Positions 16,364 to 25,302 of a stretch of DNA of 64,000 bases are shown piece after piece (positions within the stretch are counted from its first letter, which is position 1; each line of letters starts with the position of its first letter). A model generated the notes under the pieces. That model was given only the letters and a program-made list of their open reading frames with translations. It ran no database searches and was not told the origin of the DNA. The stretch spans positions 2,600,623-2,664,622 of the forward strand of contig NZ_FUZZ01000001.1 in assembly GCF_900168065.1 (NCBI RefSeq), given 5' to 3'. Source of the DNA: Chitinophaga ginsengisegetis (lineage in GTDB: Bacteria; Bacteroidota; Bacteroidia; Chitinophagales; Chitinophagaceae). The position numbers and the translations under genes are program-made.

Positions 16364-19300
16364 ATGAATGTTTACAGTATAGTTAAAGGGCCCCAACAGC
16401 CAGAGCTGCTTCACCATGAAACGCTGGCAGATATCTTTTCACAAACAGTGCAGGAACACGCCCATCACACTGCACTGATATTCCAGCAACAAACGCTTAC
16501 TTATCAACAGCTGGATCACTGGAGCGATGCCATCGCCGCATTCCTGCAATCCAAAGGAATAGGCCCCGGCAGTGTAGTAGGCATCTGGTGGCCGCGCAGC
16601 CTGGAACTGCACGCCGCAATACTGGGTATCATAAAAGCCGGTGCAGCTTATGTTCCGCTCGACCGGGAAATGCCCGCGGAAAGAGTGGAAGGCGTACTTA
16701 CAGAAGTAAAGGCTGCCGCCTGCTTCAGCGAAGTGCCTCTCCAGCTGGAAGCCCCGGTATTATCCATACCACCGGTACCCGACAGCACCGAAGTATTCAC
16801 CCTTCATGCCGGACCACAACCCGAAAACTTTGCCTACGTATTATACACTTCCGGCAGTACCGGCAAACCCAAAGGTATTCCGATCAGTCACCGGCAGATC
16901 TGCCACCTTATCAGGGCAGAACAAACCGTTTTAAATATCCGCGCCACCGATAAAGTGTACCAGGGCTTCTCCGTATCCTTTGACATGTGGTGTGAAGAAA
17001 CCTGGCTTAGTTACTTCGCCGGCGCTACCCTCTGGGTGGCCGACGCTACTACCGCGAAGGCCATTGATGAACTGGGCGACGTATTGCGCCGGGAGAAAAT
17101 TACCGTACTACACGCCGTTCCCAGCCTGCTCGCCATTATGGATGATAACATCCCCACACTGCGCCTCATCAACGCCGGTGGCGAAGCATGTACACCACAG
17201 GTGTTATCCAGGTGGGCAGCGCCTCCCCGTCACTTCTATAACAGTTACGGCCCTACGGAAACAACGGTCAGCGCTACTTTCGCCGCACTAAGGCCGGGAG
17301 ATTATATCACCATCGGCCAGCCACTGCCCAATTACAACATGGCCGTGGTAGATGAAAAACTGGATATCCTGCCGGTAGGCGAACGCGGGGAACTCGTTAT
17401 TTCAGGACCCGGAGTAGGCGCCGGATACATCGACCGCCCGGAGCTAACCCGGGAAAAATTTGTGGATAAACCATCTTCCATGACGGAGTTGCCCGGCAAC
17501 CGCCTGTACCGCACCGGCGATGCCGCCATCATTTTACCGGATGGCAGTATCGACTTCCAGGGCCGCCTCGATGATCAGATCAAACTACGCGGATACAGGA
17601 TCGAACTGGGAGAAATTGAAAACCAGCTCCATGCCATTGCCGGCATCGCCGCAGCGGCAGTAGCTGTAAAAAAAGACAGCAACGACCAGGACCAGCTGGT
17701 GGGTTATATTGTACAGGAAGATCATTCTCCTTTTGATGAATCCTCCCTCCGCGCAACACTCGCCAAAACATTACCGCCCTATATGGTGCCTGGCACCATT
17801 GTAGCGCTGGAAGATATGCCCCGCCTGCCCAGCGGTAAAATAAACCGCAAGGCGCTGCCACTTCCGGCTGCCTTTACACAGGTAACCACCCATGAAGCCA
17901 TCGATCCGGATGCACCCGTTGCCGACAGGATCAGCGCTATCCTGGCAAAGGTATTTCCGGACAGGACAATCGATCTTCAGCAGGACTTTTTTACAGACCT
18001 CGGAGGACATTCATTGCTGGCAGCTGCTTTTGTATCACGACTGCGCCGGGAAGCCAATGTGCCGAATGCATCTCTCAAAGACATTTATATACATCGCCCC
18101 CTGCAGGAACTGGTAAATGTATGGGCAGCACAGCCACAGTCGGCCCCAAAGCCGCATCGTGTTTTTAATAAAGTGCCGTGGTGGCGTCACCTCAGTTGCT
18201 GGATAGCGCAAACCATCGCTGTATTGGTGATCTTCGGATTATTTGCCATGCAGATATTTCTTCCCTACCTGGGATATTATTATGTAGAACAGGATACCAG
18301 CCACCTGGGATATGCTATCGTTACCGCGCTCATCATGTTTTGCCTGCTGCCTCCTCTCTTTTCTATTCTTATTATCAGTACAAAATGGCTGGTCATCGGA
18401 AAAATGAAAGCAGGAGATTATCCTTTATGGGGTACTTATTATTTCCGTTGGTGGCTGGTAAAAACAATCCAGCGTCTCATGCCTTCACAGTTCCTTAATG
18501 GTACACCGCTATACCCCGCTTATCTCCGGATGCTGGGTGTGAAAATAGCGCCGGATGCGCAACTCGGCGCGGTGACTATTGGCGCGGAAGATCTTGTTAC
18601 GATTGGCAGTGATGTAAGTATCAGTTCACAGGCAGTGATTAATAATGCTTTTGTAGAAGATGGCCTGCTGAAACTCCGCACCGTACATCTTGGCGATCAT
18701 GCGTACATAGGCAGCAGTGCAGTTATTGGCGGTGATACGGTAATGGAAGCCTGGAGCGAGTTACAGGACCTTAGCTTTTTGCCCGCCAACAGTACCGTGA
18801 AATCAGGCGAAGTATGGCAGGGTAGTCCGGCAGTGTTAAAAGTAACTAAAAGTATCAGCGATCTGCCGCAACCATTGCCCGTATCAAAAGCTACCCGCAG
18901 AAAATACAGCGCTATCTTTTCCCTGTTCCTGCTGGTATTTCCATTCACGGTGTTATTGCCGTTATTGCCTACTATCATTACCCTCAACCAGATGGATAAT
19001 GCAGCGCCGGACTATAACTTCAATTATATGGTGATCACACCGGCACTGGCATTGAGTTATATTATTTTATTTACCGGGCAGACAGTATTGCTCACCCGTT
19101 TACTGCAATGGGGCATCAAGCCGGGTACCTACCCTATTTACAGTGCGTTTTATGCCCGTAAATGGTTTGCCGATCAGCTGATGTCGTTATCCCTGATTGT
19201 GATCCATCCAATTTTTGCCACGGTATATATTTCTTCGTTATTCCGCGCACTGGGTGCTAAGATAGGCCGCAATACAGAAGTATCTACCGCCAGCAGCGTT

Positions 19301-20296
19301 ACCCATCCTTTGCTGGAAATCGGCGACGGCGCCTTTATTGCGGATGCGGTAACGCTCGGCGAATCCGATGTACGCGGGCAACAACTAATACTGGAAAAAA
19401 CGATCATCCATAATACCAGCTTTGTAGGCAACAGCGCCCTGATACCGCAGGGATATGAATTACCGGAGAATATGCTGATAGGCGTGCTATCCACGCCGCC
19501 ATCCAAAGAACAGCTGGCAGCAAGTACTGCGCGCGACTGGTTTGGATCGCCGGCCATTGCGCTGCCACGCCGCCAGGAAAGTCATTTCTTTCCGCCGGAA
19601 CTCACCACTCACCCATCACCACAACGCAAACTGGCCAGGGCTACGGTAGAGTTTATACGTATCCTGATCCCCGAAACAGTGGTGATCTGCTGCAGTATCC
19701 TGTTCATCGCCTATGCCCACGACCTCGTAACAGATGAAGCCTGGTGGATGATCCTGTTGCAGTTCCCTTTCTATTATCTCTTTTTCCTGGGGCTGCCCGC
19801 ATTCCTTTTCACGGTATTGCTCAAATGGATCCTTGTCGGCAAATACAAGGCTTTGCAAAGTCCTATGTGGACGTCCAGTGTATGGCGCAGCGAAGCGATT
19901 ACTTCTACTTACGAAGCCCTCTCTATTCCGTTCCTGCTGGAATACCTGAAAGGAACGCCATGGCTGCCGGTGATACTCCGGCTGCTGGGTGTAAAAACAG
20001 GCCGCCGCGTATTGCTGAATACCGCAGATATCACAGAGTTTGATATGGTGGAAATAGGCACTGACAGCGTATTGAATGAAGACAGTGGTCCGCAGACACA
20101 CCTGTTTGAAGACCGGGTAATGAAGATAGGACCCATTAAAATAGGCCGCAGAAGCAGCATTGGCGCAAGATCCATCATCCTGTACGACAGCGAGATAGGC
20201 GATGATGTAAACATTGCACCCCTCTCGTTGTTAATGAAAGGAGAAAAATTACAACCGGGTACCAGCTGGACAGGCAGCCCGGTTAAACCCGAATAA
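16364..20296 (+). CDS. Pls/PosA-type membrane NRPS (A-T-TM-three terminal domains)
   Basis: 1310 residues, close to the about 1319 of Streptomyces poly-epsilon-L-lysine synthetase. Order: adenylation domain (A3 YTSGSTGKPKG near 161-171, A5 YGPTETTV near 295, A7-A8 YRTGD and GRLDDQIKLRGYRIELGEIE, A10 PSGKINRKALP), then a carrier domain with phosphopantetheine Ser550 in GGHSLL. No condensation domain follows. Instead there are three repeats of two membrane helices plus a soluble left-handed-helix-like domain (about 610-830, 850-1080 and 1095-1310). Each begins with a KWL(V)xGK or similar membrane-edge motif and contains hexapeptide-like repeats (VTIGAEDLVTIGSDVSI, IGDGAFIADAVTLG, IGRRSSIGARSIILYD). 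This is the TIGR02353 arrangement, which in Pls polymerises one activated amino acid. My hand-read specificity positions are D-M-E-H-I-A-S-V-S-K. Product unknown. A GNAT gene follows by 19 bp. Confidence 0.92.
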   Translation: MNVYSIVKGPQQPELLHHETLADIFSQTVQEHAHHTALIFQQQTLTYQQLDHWSDAIAAFLQSKGIGPGSVVGIWWPRSLELHAAILGIIKAGAAYVPLDREMPAERVEGVLTEVKAAACFSEVPLQLEAPVLSIPPVPDSTEVFTLHAGPQPENFAYVLYTSGSTGKPKGIPISHRQICHLIRAEQTVLNIRATDKVYQGFSVSFDMWCEETWLSYFAGATLWVADATTAKAIDELGDVLRREKITVLHAVPSLLAIMDDNIPTLRLINAGGEACTPQVLSRWAAPPRHFYNSYGPTETTVSATFAALRPGDYITIGQPLPNYNMAVVDEKLDILPVGERGELVISGPGVGAGYIDRPELTREKFVDKPSSMTELPGNRLYRTGDAAIILPDGSIDFQGRLDDQIKLRGYRIELGEIENQLHAIAGIAAAAVAVKKDSNDQDQLVGYIVQEDHSPFDESSLRATLAKTLPPYMVPGTIVALEDMPRLPSGKINRKALPLPAAFTQVTTHEAIDPDAPVADRISAILAKVFPDRTIDLQQDFFTDLGGHSLLAAAFVSRLRREANVPNASLKDIYIHRPLQELVNVWAAQPQSAPKPHRVFNKVPWWRHLSCWIAQTIAVLVIFGLFAMQIFLPYLGYYYVEQDTSHLGYAIVTALIMFCLLPPLFSILIISTKWLVIGKMKAGDYPLWGTYYFRWWLVKTIQRLMPSQFLNGTPLYPAYLRMLGVKIAPDAQLGAVTIGAEDLVTIGSDVSISSQAVINNAFVEDGLLKLRTVHLGDHAYIGSSAVIGGDTVMEAWSELQDLSFLPANSTVKSGEVWQGSPAVLKVTKSISDLPQPLPVSKATRRKYSAIFSLFLLVFPFTVLLPLLPTIITLNQMDNAAPDYNFNYMVITPALALSYIILFTGQTVLLTRLLQWGIKPGTYPIYSAFYARKWFADQLMSLSLIVIHPIFATVYISSLFRALGAKIGRNTEVSTASSVTHPLLEIGDGAFIADAVTLGESDVRGQQLILEKTIIHNTSFVGNSALIPQGYELPENMLIGVLSTPPSKEQLAASTARDWFGSPAIALPRRQESHFFPPELTTHPSPQRKLARATVEFIRILIPETVVICCSILFIAYAHDLVTDEAWWMILLQFPFYYLFFLGLPAFLFTVLLKWILVGKYKALQSPMWTSSVWRSEAITSTYEALSIPFLLEYLKGTPWLPVILRLLGVKTGRRVLLNTADITEFDMVEIGTDSVLNEDSGPQTHLFEDRVMKIGPIKIGRRSSIGARSIILYDSEIGDDVNIAPLSLLMKGEKLQPGTSWTGSPVKPE

Positions 20297-20315
20297 CGCT
20301 ACCGTATATACGAAA

Positions 20316-20846
20316 ATGATCATCATCCGGTCCATACAGATAAGAGATCACTATGATCTTATCAGCAGTATGATGGAGCAGCTGCATCTCTCGGAAAAAA
20401 CATTCTTTCTGAAAACAGCCGCCTGGGAAAGCATTGCTTCAAACTACATGCAGCATGTAATGGAAATGCAGGAAACCTGCAATGGTACCTGCCTGCTGGC
20501 ATATGTTGATGCGCAGCCGGCAGGCTTCATCTTTGCCTACCTGGAAGAACCGGATGAAAGCCGGATTGAAGATTACACCGGTAACACCCTGTATGTATCT
20601 GATGGCTATGTGGCCAATGAATTCCGCCGGCAGGGTATTTACAGGATGATGAATGAGGAACTGGAACGGATATACGTAGAGATGGGTATCCGTAGAATAG
20701 TAAGATATACACTGGCCAACAACCATCGTATGCAACAGTTCCTCGCGTCGAAAGATTATGAACCGGTACGGCTGGTATATGAGAAGTGGCTAACTCCTGA
20801 TGGAAAGAAACCAGTTCCATTGTTTCCACCTCTTCCTGACTTATAA
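20316..20846 (+). CDS. GNAT family N-acetyltransferase
   Basis: 176 residues. GNAT fold with a central acetyl-CoA-binding motif A: LYVSDGYVANEFRRQGIYRMMNEELE (RxxGxx pyrophosphate loop), preceded by a strand AGFIFAYLEEP and followed by NHRMQQFLASKDYEPVRLVYEKWL. It would transfer an acyl group from acyl-CoA to an amine. It starts 19 bp after the Pls-like synthetase and before a shared terminator, so the two are co-transcribed. Modification of the synthetase product, or self-protection against it, is a reasonable but untested idea. Confidence 0.88.
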   Translation: MIIIRSIQIRDHYDLISSMMEQLHLSEKTFFLKTAAWESIASNYMQHVMEMQETCNGTCLLAYVDAQPAGFIFAYLEEPDESRIEDYTGNTLYVSDGYVANEFRRQGIYRMMNEELERIYVEMGIRRIVRYTLANNHRMQQFLASKDYEPVRLVYEKWLTPDGKKPVPLFPPLPDL

Positions 20847-20912
20847 TTTCTTCTTAAATAAAAACAGCGGCAGAAAAATATTCTCTGCCGCTGTTTTTAT
20901 TTAAGAAGAAAT
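20846..20912. terminator. 29-bp perfect inverted repeat, bidirectional terminator
   Basis: Two perfect 29-bp arms (20846-20874 and 20884-20912) around a 9-nt loop. The core is ACAGCGGCAGA / TCTGCCGCTGT, flanked by A and T runs so that a U-tract follows in both directions. It sits between the convergent GNAT gene (its left arm starts in the stop codon) and the DUF2264 gene. Confidence 0.9.
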
Positions 20913-20916
20913 GTCA

Positions 20917-22173
20917 TTAATAATCAATAGCGTGATCCTTTTTTACAGGAGCCCCGGCATATGCTTTCTTTGATGTCCATGGTTGCGCAGGCGCCGACCA
21001 AAAAGGGTTTGAAGCAGGCAACCCCAATGCCAGGAAGCCGGTGCTACATAAGTACAGGCTGCCGGTAGAGGTATAAACATCTGCAATTTCCGGCTGATGC
21101 CCGCAGAAACCAATCTGCAGCCAGCCTTTTTTATCAAAGGTACCGGGCGTTTCAAATATTCGTTTATTCACTGCCGTTAGTGCGCACCTTACCTGTGCAG
21201 GGGATATATCTTCTGGTAATTTCTCTTCTAATGCAATTTGCGCCAATGCCTGGAAGGCCGCGTTGCGGTAGGGCATCGAGCGACCCACTACCGGGAAAGT
21301 CCCTTCAGGAGATACCTGTTTTTCAAGAATAGCAGCATAGCGTTGCATCCGTTTTAATGCCAGTTCATAATTGGCTTTGCTGCTTTCTTCTTTTTCAGCC
21401 ATCACCTTTAGTACATCTACCAGCATGGGATGAATTACAAAGGAGTTGTAATAGTCGTAATGAAAATGCGCACCATCACCATACATGCTATCGCCCTTGT
21501 ACCACTCCATCATTTTTTGTACGGCCAGGTCTATTGGTTTGCGGTCCCAGTCGGCGCCGAATTTCAGCAGCATGGCTTCAATGATAGCGGAGAACAACAC
21601 CCAGTTATTGGTAAATGCTTTAATGCTGCGTAAGCTGATCAGGCCATCTATAACCTGTTGTTGTGTTTTAGCAGACAGCCTGCCCCAAACGTGTTTGGGG
21701 GCGCGTAGTAATCCATGTGCGAGGAAAGCGCCATCTACCAATGGCTGCGCATCAAACTTACCGGTAAAGTTCATATAGTCCGGAGAGGCAGGATCTACCG
21801 CCATTGCTATAGCTTTACGGGTCATCTCCAGCATCTCAATACGTTTGCTGCCTTCCATTGTATTATCTTCCCCCAGTTCCAGCCAGGGTGCAATACCGGC
21901 GAGGGTTCTGCCAAATGCTTCGAGATAGGTTACTTTATCCACCGGCTTTCCATAGCTGGGCGCCACTTCGGTAGGCATGGTAGCTTTCAGTTTCCCTTTG
22001 CTCAGCTGCTCTATAACGGGACGGCATATACGAATCATCAGATCCACATTATACTCCCTGTCGCCGGTCGCAGGCTTTTCACCAGCCATTGCTTTCAGCA
22101 ATCCTTTTTCTGTGCCTATGGTGCTGGCCACTCCTGCCATAGGAATAGCCTTGATAAAAAAGCGTCTGTCCAT
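20917..22173 (-). CDS. DUF2264 protein, Tat-exported
   Basis: 418 residues. The start MDRRFFIKAIPMAGVAST is a twin-arginine-like signal, so export of the folded protein is likely. The mature part has the DUF2264 pattern: YLEAFGRTLAGIAPWLELG, DGAFLAHGLLRAPKHVWGRL, NNWVLFSAIIEAMLLKFGADWD and GDGAHFHYDYYNSFVIHPMLVDVL. It would fold as an alpha/alpha barrel, and some DUF2264 proteins have been placed among glycoside hydrolases acting on glucuronic-acid-containing glycans (recalled, not checked). It is the last gene of the operon running from kduI, 18 bp after the GH88 gene. That fits a role in uronate-containing polysaccharide breakdown. Confidence 0.88.
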   Translation of the reverse strand: MDRRFFIKAIPMAGVASTIGTEKGLLKAMAGEKPATGDREYNVDLMIRICRPVIEQLSKGKLKATMPTEVAPSYGKPVDKVTYLEAFGRTLAGIAPWLELGEDNTMEGSKRIEMLEMTRKAIAMAVDPASPDYMNFTGKFDAQPLVDGAFLAHGLLRAPKHVWGRLSAKTQQQVIDGLISLRSIKAFTNNWVLFSAIIEAMLLKFGADWDRKPIDLAVQKMMEWYKGDSMYGDGAHFHYDYYNSFVIHPMLVDVLKVMAEKEESSKANYELALKRMQRYAAILEKQVSPEGTFPVVGRSMPYRNAAFQALAQIALEEKLPEDISPAQVRCALTAVNKRIFETPGTFDKKGWLQIGFCGHQPEIADVYTSTGSLYLCSTGFLALGLPASNPFWSAPAQPWTSKKAYAGAPVKKDHAIDY

Positions 22174-22191
22174 GCAAATAAATTTACGGCG

Positions 22192-23385
22192 TTATTTCGC
22201 CCATTGTTTATACCGCAGCAATGCTTCTACAAAATAATAATCGGCGTAGGTGAGCGGTACATCTACTTCCGATTTATTAGGCAGGTGGCCTACGCTATGC
22301 ATCAGTATGAAATCATTGTTCTCTTCTTCCTTCGCCAGGTATGCCGGGCTGCAAAGGCTTGCCAGCATTTTTTCTGCGGCGTTCCAGTAACGTTTGCCAT
22401 CGGCTTTGCCTGTGTAGCGGCTCAGTTCCAGCAGTGCAGATGCGGCTACCGATGCAGCAGATACATCACGCAGTGCGTTGGGAATATCCGGTGCATCATA
22501 GTCCCAGTAAGGCACCAGGTCGGCCGGCATATGCGGGTTGTTCAGGATAAAGTCTGCAATATGACGTGCCTGTTCCAGGTAAGCTTTGTCCTTTGTATCG
22601 CGGTACATCAGGGTGTAACCATAGAGGCCCCATGCCTGTCCGCGCGACCAGGCAGAGCTGTCTGCCAGCCCCTGGTGCGTCTTACGTCCATTTACGGCGC
22701 CGGTAGCAGGATCATAATCCACTACGTGGTAAGAGCTGTAATCCGGCCGGAAATGATTCTTCATGGTGGTGTTGGCGTGTATGCGTGCAATGTCTGCAAA
22801 TTGTTTATCGCCGCTTTCGCGGGTGGCCCAGTTCAGCAGTTCGAGGTTCATCATATTATCAATGATCACCGGGAATTTCCAGGCGCCGTGATCCCACGAT
22901 TTGATACAACCTACAGTTGGATTAAACCGCGTGGATAATGACTTTGCACTGGTAAGCAGGATAGCTTTGTAAGCGGTGTCTTTTGTGATGCGCAGCGCAT
23001 TGCCAAAAGGACAATACATCATAAAGCCCAGGTCATGTGTGTGGGTATTGTACTGCTCTTTTTGTACAAGCGCCATTCTTTTCAGGGCTTCATTCTTAAA
23101 GGCCGGATCTTTGGTGTATTCAAAAAGATACCAGTTGGTACCGGGATAAAAACCGGAGGTCCACCAGCCGGAGTTAGACGTCATCAAACTGCCGTCTTTG
23201 CTGGTGCTACGGGGTAACAAGCTGTCGGGCACATGCTTCATCATCAGCTTATACTGCCTGGCGGCAAATTGCAATGTGGCATCTGCCTTTGCCAGTAAGA
23301 CTTTATCTGCTTTACCCGCTTGTGCATACGATTGCATCAAAAATGCAGGCAACAACAGTACTGTAAAGAACAGGTTCTTTTTCAT
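22192..23385 (-). CDS. GH88 unsaturated glucuronyl/galacturonyl hydrolase
   Basis: 397 residues with a signal peptide (MKKNLFFTVLLLPAFLMQSYAQ), so periplasmic or surface-located. GH88 enzymes hydrate the double bond of the 4,5-unsaturated uronic acid left by polysaccharide lyases, releasing 4-deoxy-5-ketouronate for KduI. Family segments seen: WWTSGFYPGTNWYLFEYT, THDLGFMMYCPFGNAL with the first catalytic Asp, WDHGAWKFPVIIDNMMNLELL with the second Asp, and SSAWSRGQAWGLYGYTLMYR. Length is typical. It lies 21 bp downstream of the LacI gene and 18 bp upstream of DUF2264 in the kdu operon. Confidence 0.93.
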   Translation of the reverse strand: MKKNLFFTVLLLPAFLMQSYAQAGKADKVLLAKADATLQFAARQYKLMMKHVPDSLLPRSTSKDGSLMTSNSGWWTSGFYPGTNWYLFEYTKDPAFKNEALKRMALVQKEQYNTHTHDLGFMMYCPFGNALRITKDTAYKAILLTSAKSLSTRFNPTVGCIKSWDHGAWKFPVIIDNMMNLELLNWATRESGDKQFADIARIHANTTMKNHFRPDYSSYHVVDYDPATGAVNGRKTHQGLADSSAWSRGQAWGLYGYTLMYRDTKDKAYLEQARHIADFILNNPHMPADLVPYWDYDAPDIPNALRDVSAASVAASALLELSRYTGKADGKRYWNAAEKMLASLCSPAYLAKEEENNDFILMHSVGHLPNKSEVDVPLTYADYYFVEALLRYKQWAK

Positions 23386-23406
23386 AATAACGTGATTAGA
23401 GTATGA

Positions 23407-24459
23407 TCATTTCTTTTTTCCGCTGCTCTTGACTGTACCGGCAGAAGATTCGCGGGCTATCAGTTGAATAGGTATTATTTCCTGTGAATAACGTGGTACG
23501 CTGGAAGGGGCGGTATTAATCAGTTCCATGAGGGCAGCCACCACCCTTTCTCCCATCATAGCCGGATACTGGTCTACACTGGTAACAGGCGGCGTAACAA
23601 TTTCTGTCCGGGGATCATTGGAATACCCTACTATTTTCAGGTCTTCCGGCACCCTTACATTGATCTTACGGCAATACTCCATGATGGTAATAGCAGTAGT
23701 ATCGTTAGATGCAAATACGCCATCCGGAAATGGTGGTTGCGAGAATATTTTTTCACACGTTTGCCAGGCGTTATCGCGCGTGAGCTCGTGATAAAATACG
23801 CGCGTTTTTTTAAACGGCAGCTTAAACTCCTGTAAGGCGTTCTTGTACCCTGCTACTCTTTCCACATACAGGTTACAGCTTAGCGGCCCGGAAATATGAA
23901 CAATATCTTTACAACCTTTTTCTATCAGGTGGGTAGTGGCGGTGTAACCTCCTACGTAATCATCTCCCTTAATCACTTTTACATTGTAATCTTTAGGGAC
24001 CCTGTCAAAAAATATCAGCGGGATGTTGTTGTCCTTGAATATATCGAAATGGGAAAAGTCGGTGGTATATAACGTAGTGGATACCACCAATCCGTCTACC
24101 CGTGCGGAATACAGCGTATTCACCAGTGCTATTTCCTGTTCGTAGGAATCATTGGATTGGCAGATGATCAGGTTATATCCATGTTCCTGCAGTTTATTTT
24201 GAATGATCGTACTGATAGCGGCAGGAAAGAACATGGAGATACGCGGAACAATAAGCCCGATGGTTTTGCTTTTGTTGTTGCGCAAACCGGCGGCTAAGGC
24301 ATTAGGACGATAACCCAGTTTACGGGCCATCTTCTTCACCTTATCTTTCGTACGTGCGCTGATGTTAGGATTATCATTCAGCGCGCGTGAAACAGTAGAT
24401 ACTGAGAGTTTCAGTTCTTCTGCAATATCCACAATTGTTTTTTCGGTACGTTTGCTCAT
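23407..24459 (-). CDS. LacI-family regulator of the uronate genes
   Basis: 350 residues. N-terminal LacI helix-turn-helix (TIVDIAEELKLSVSTVSRALNDNPNISARTKDKV, residues about 8-40) with hinge helix (LGYRPNALAAGLRN), then a periplasmic-binding-protein-like sensor domain (TIGLIVPRISMFFPAAI to TSVDQYP). LacI proteins with this HTH usually bind CG-centred palindromes such as TGCAAACGTTTGCA. At least five such sites occur in this window and all lie in the uronate region (28631, 30734, 30951, 34405, 37566). The gene is inside the kdu operon, so it probably controls its own expression. The inducer is likely a pathway intermediate such as KDG or a uronate, but this is inference. Confidence 0.92.
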   Translation of the reverse strand: MSKRTEKTIVDIAEELKLSVSTVSRALNDNPNISARTKDKVKKMARKLGYRPNALAAGLRNNKSKTIGLIVPRISMFFPAAISTIIQNKLQEHGYNLIICQSNDSYEQEIALVNTLYSARVDGLVVSTTLYTTDFSHFDIFKDNNIPLIFFDRVPKDYNVKVIKGDDYVGGYTATTHLIEKGCKDIVHISGPLSCNLYVERVAGYKNALQEFKLPFKKTRVFYHELTRDNAWQTCEKIFSQPPFPDGVFASNDTTAITIMEYCRKINVRVPEDLKIVGYSNDPRTEIVTPPVTSVDQYPAMMGERVVAALMELINTAPSSVPRYSQEIIPIQLIARESSAGTVKSSGKKK

Positions 24460-24489
24460 GTATAGAGGCTATTAGCTGTAAGTGTTCTG

Positions 24490-25251
24490 TTATCTTCCCA
24501 TCCAGCCACCATCCACTGTAAGGATAGTACCATGTACATAATCAGCCGCTTTTGAGGCAAGGAATATTGTTGGTCCGGCAAAATCTTCCGGTTCACCCCA
24601 TTTGCCGGCTGGAATACGGTCCAGTATAGCACTGCTGCGTTGCTGATCTGCCCTCAGTGCTGCGGTATTATCCGTGGCAATATATCCCGGGGCTATTGCA
24701 TTCACATTCACTCCTTTGGAAGCCCATTCATTGGCAAATGCCTTTACCAGTGATCCTACGGCTCCTTTACTGGCTGCATATCCCGGCACATTGATACCGC
24801 CCTGGAAGGTGAGCAAAGATGCTGTAAAGATAACTTTTCCGCTCCCACGGGCAATCATTCCTTTCCCGATTTCACGGGTCAGGATAAATTGAGCGTTCAG
24901 GTTGATGTTAATCACTTCGTCCCAGTACTCGTCCGGGTGTTCTGCAGCGGGCTTACGGAGAATAGTACCTGCGTTATTCACCAGGATATCTATTACAGGA
25001 ACATCCTGTTCCAGTTGCTTAATAAATGCATAGAGGCTGGCCCGGTTGGAAAAGTCGGATTGATAAGCTTTAAAACTACGGCCCAATGCCTTTACCTCTT
25101 TTTCCACTTCGCTGCCACTCAGCTCCAGGGAGGCTGACACCCCGATAATATCGGCGCCTGCGGAAGCCAGTGCCACCGCCATCGCCTTTCCTATACCACG
25201 TTTGCAGCCGGTAACCAGCGCAGTTTTTCCTTTTAATTGAAATAAGTCCAT
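24490..25251 (-). CDS. kduD: 2-dehydro-3-deoxy-D-gluconate 5-dehydrogenase
   Basis: 253 residues from the ATG at 25251, the same length as E. coli KduD; the in-frame ATG at 25278 would add 9 residues. Short-chain dehydrogenase that reduces 2,5-diketo-3-deoxygluconate (from KduI) to KDG with NAD(P)H. Motifs: TGCKRGIGKAM nucleotide loop, NNAG, catalytic Ser in FTASLLTFQGG and YxxxK in YAASKGAV. The C-terminus ends TVDGGWMGR, typical of this group. Operon position between GH105 and lacI, with kduI two genes upstream, supports the call. Confidence 0.93.
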   Translation of the reverse strand: MDLFQLKGKTALVTGCKRGIGKAMAVALASAGADIIGVSASLELSGSEVEKEVKALGRSFKAYQSDFSNRASLYAFIKQLEQDVPVIDILVNNAGTILRKPAAEHPDEYWDEVININLNAQFILTREIGKGMIARGSGKVIFTASLLTFQGGINVPGYAASKGAVGSLVKAFANEWASKGVNVNAIAPGYIATDNTAALRADQQRSSAILDRIPAGKWGEPEDFAGPTIFLASKAADYVHGTILTVDGGWMGR

Positions 25252-25302
25252 GATGAATAAGTTGGAGCTTTCCGGCACACCACTGGTGGCCTGCCGGAAA
25301 AG

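Noticed and set aside
21715..22938. 407-codon open frame on the plus strand
   Set aside because: It is antisense to the clear DUF2264 and GH88 genes and has the Cys/His/Arg-heavy composition of a shadow frame.
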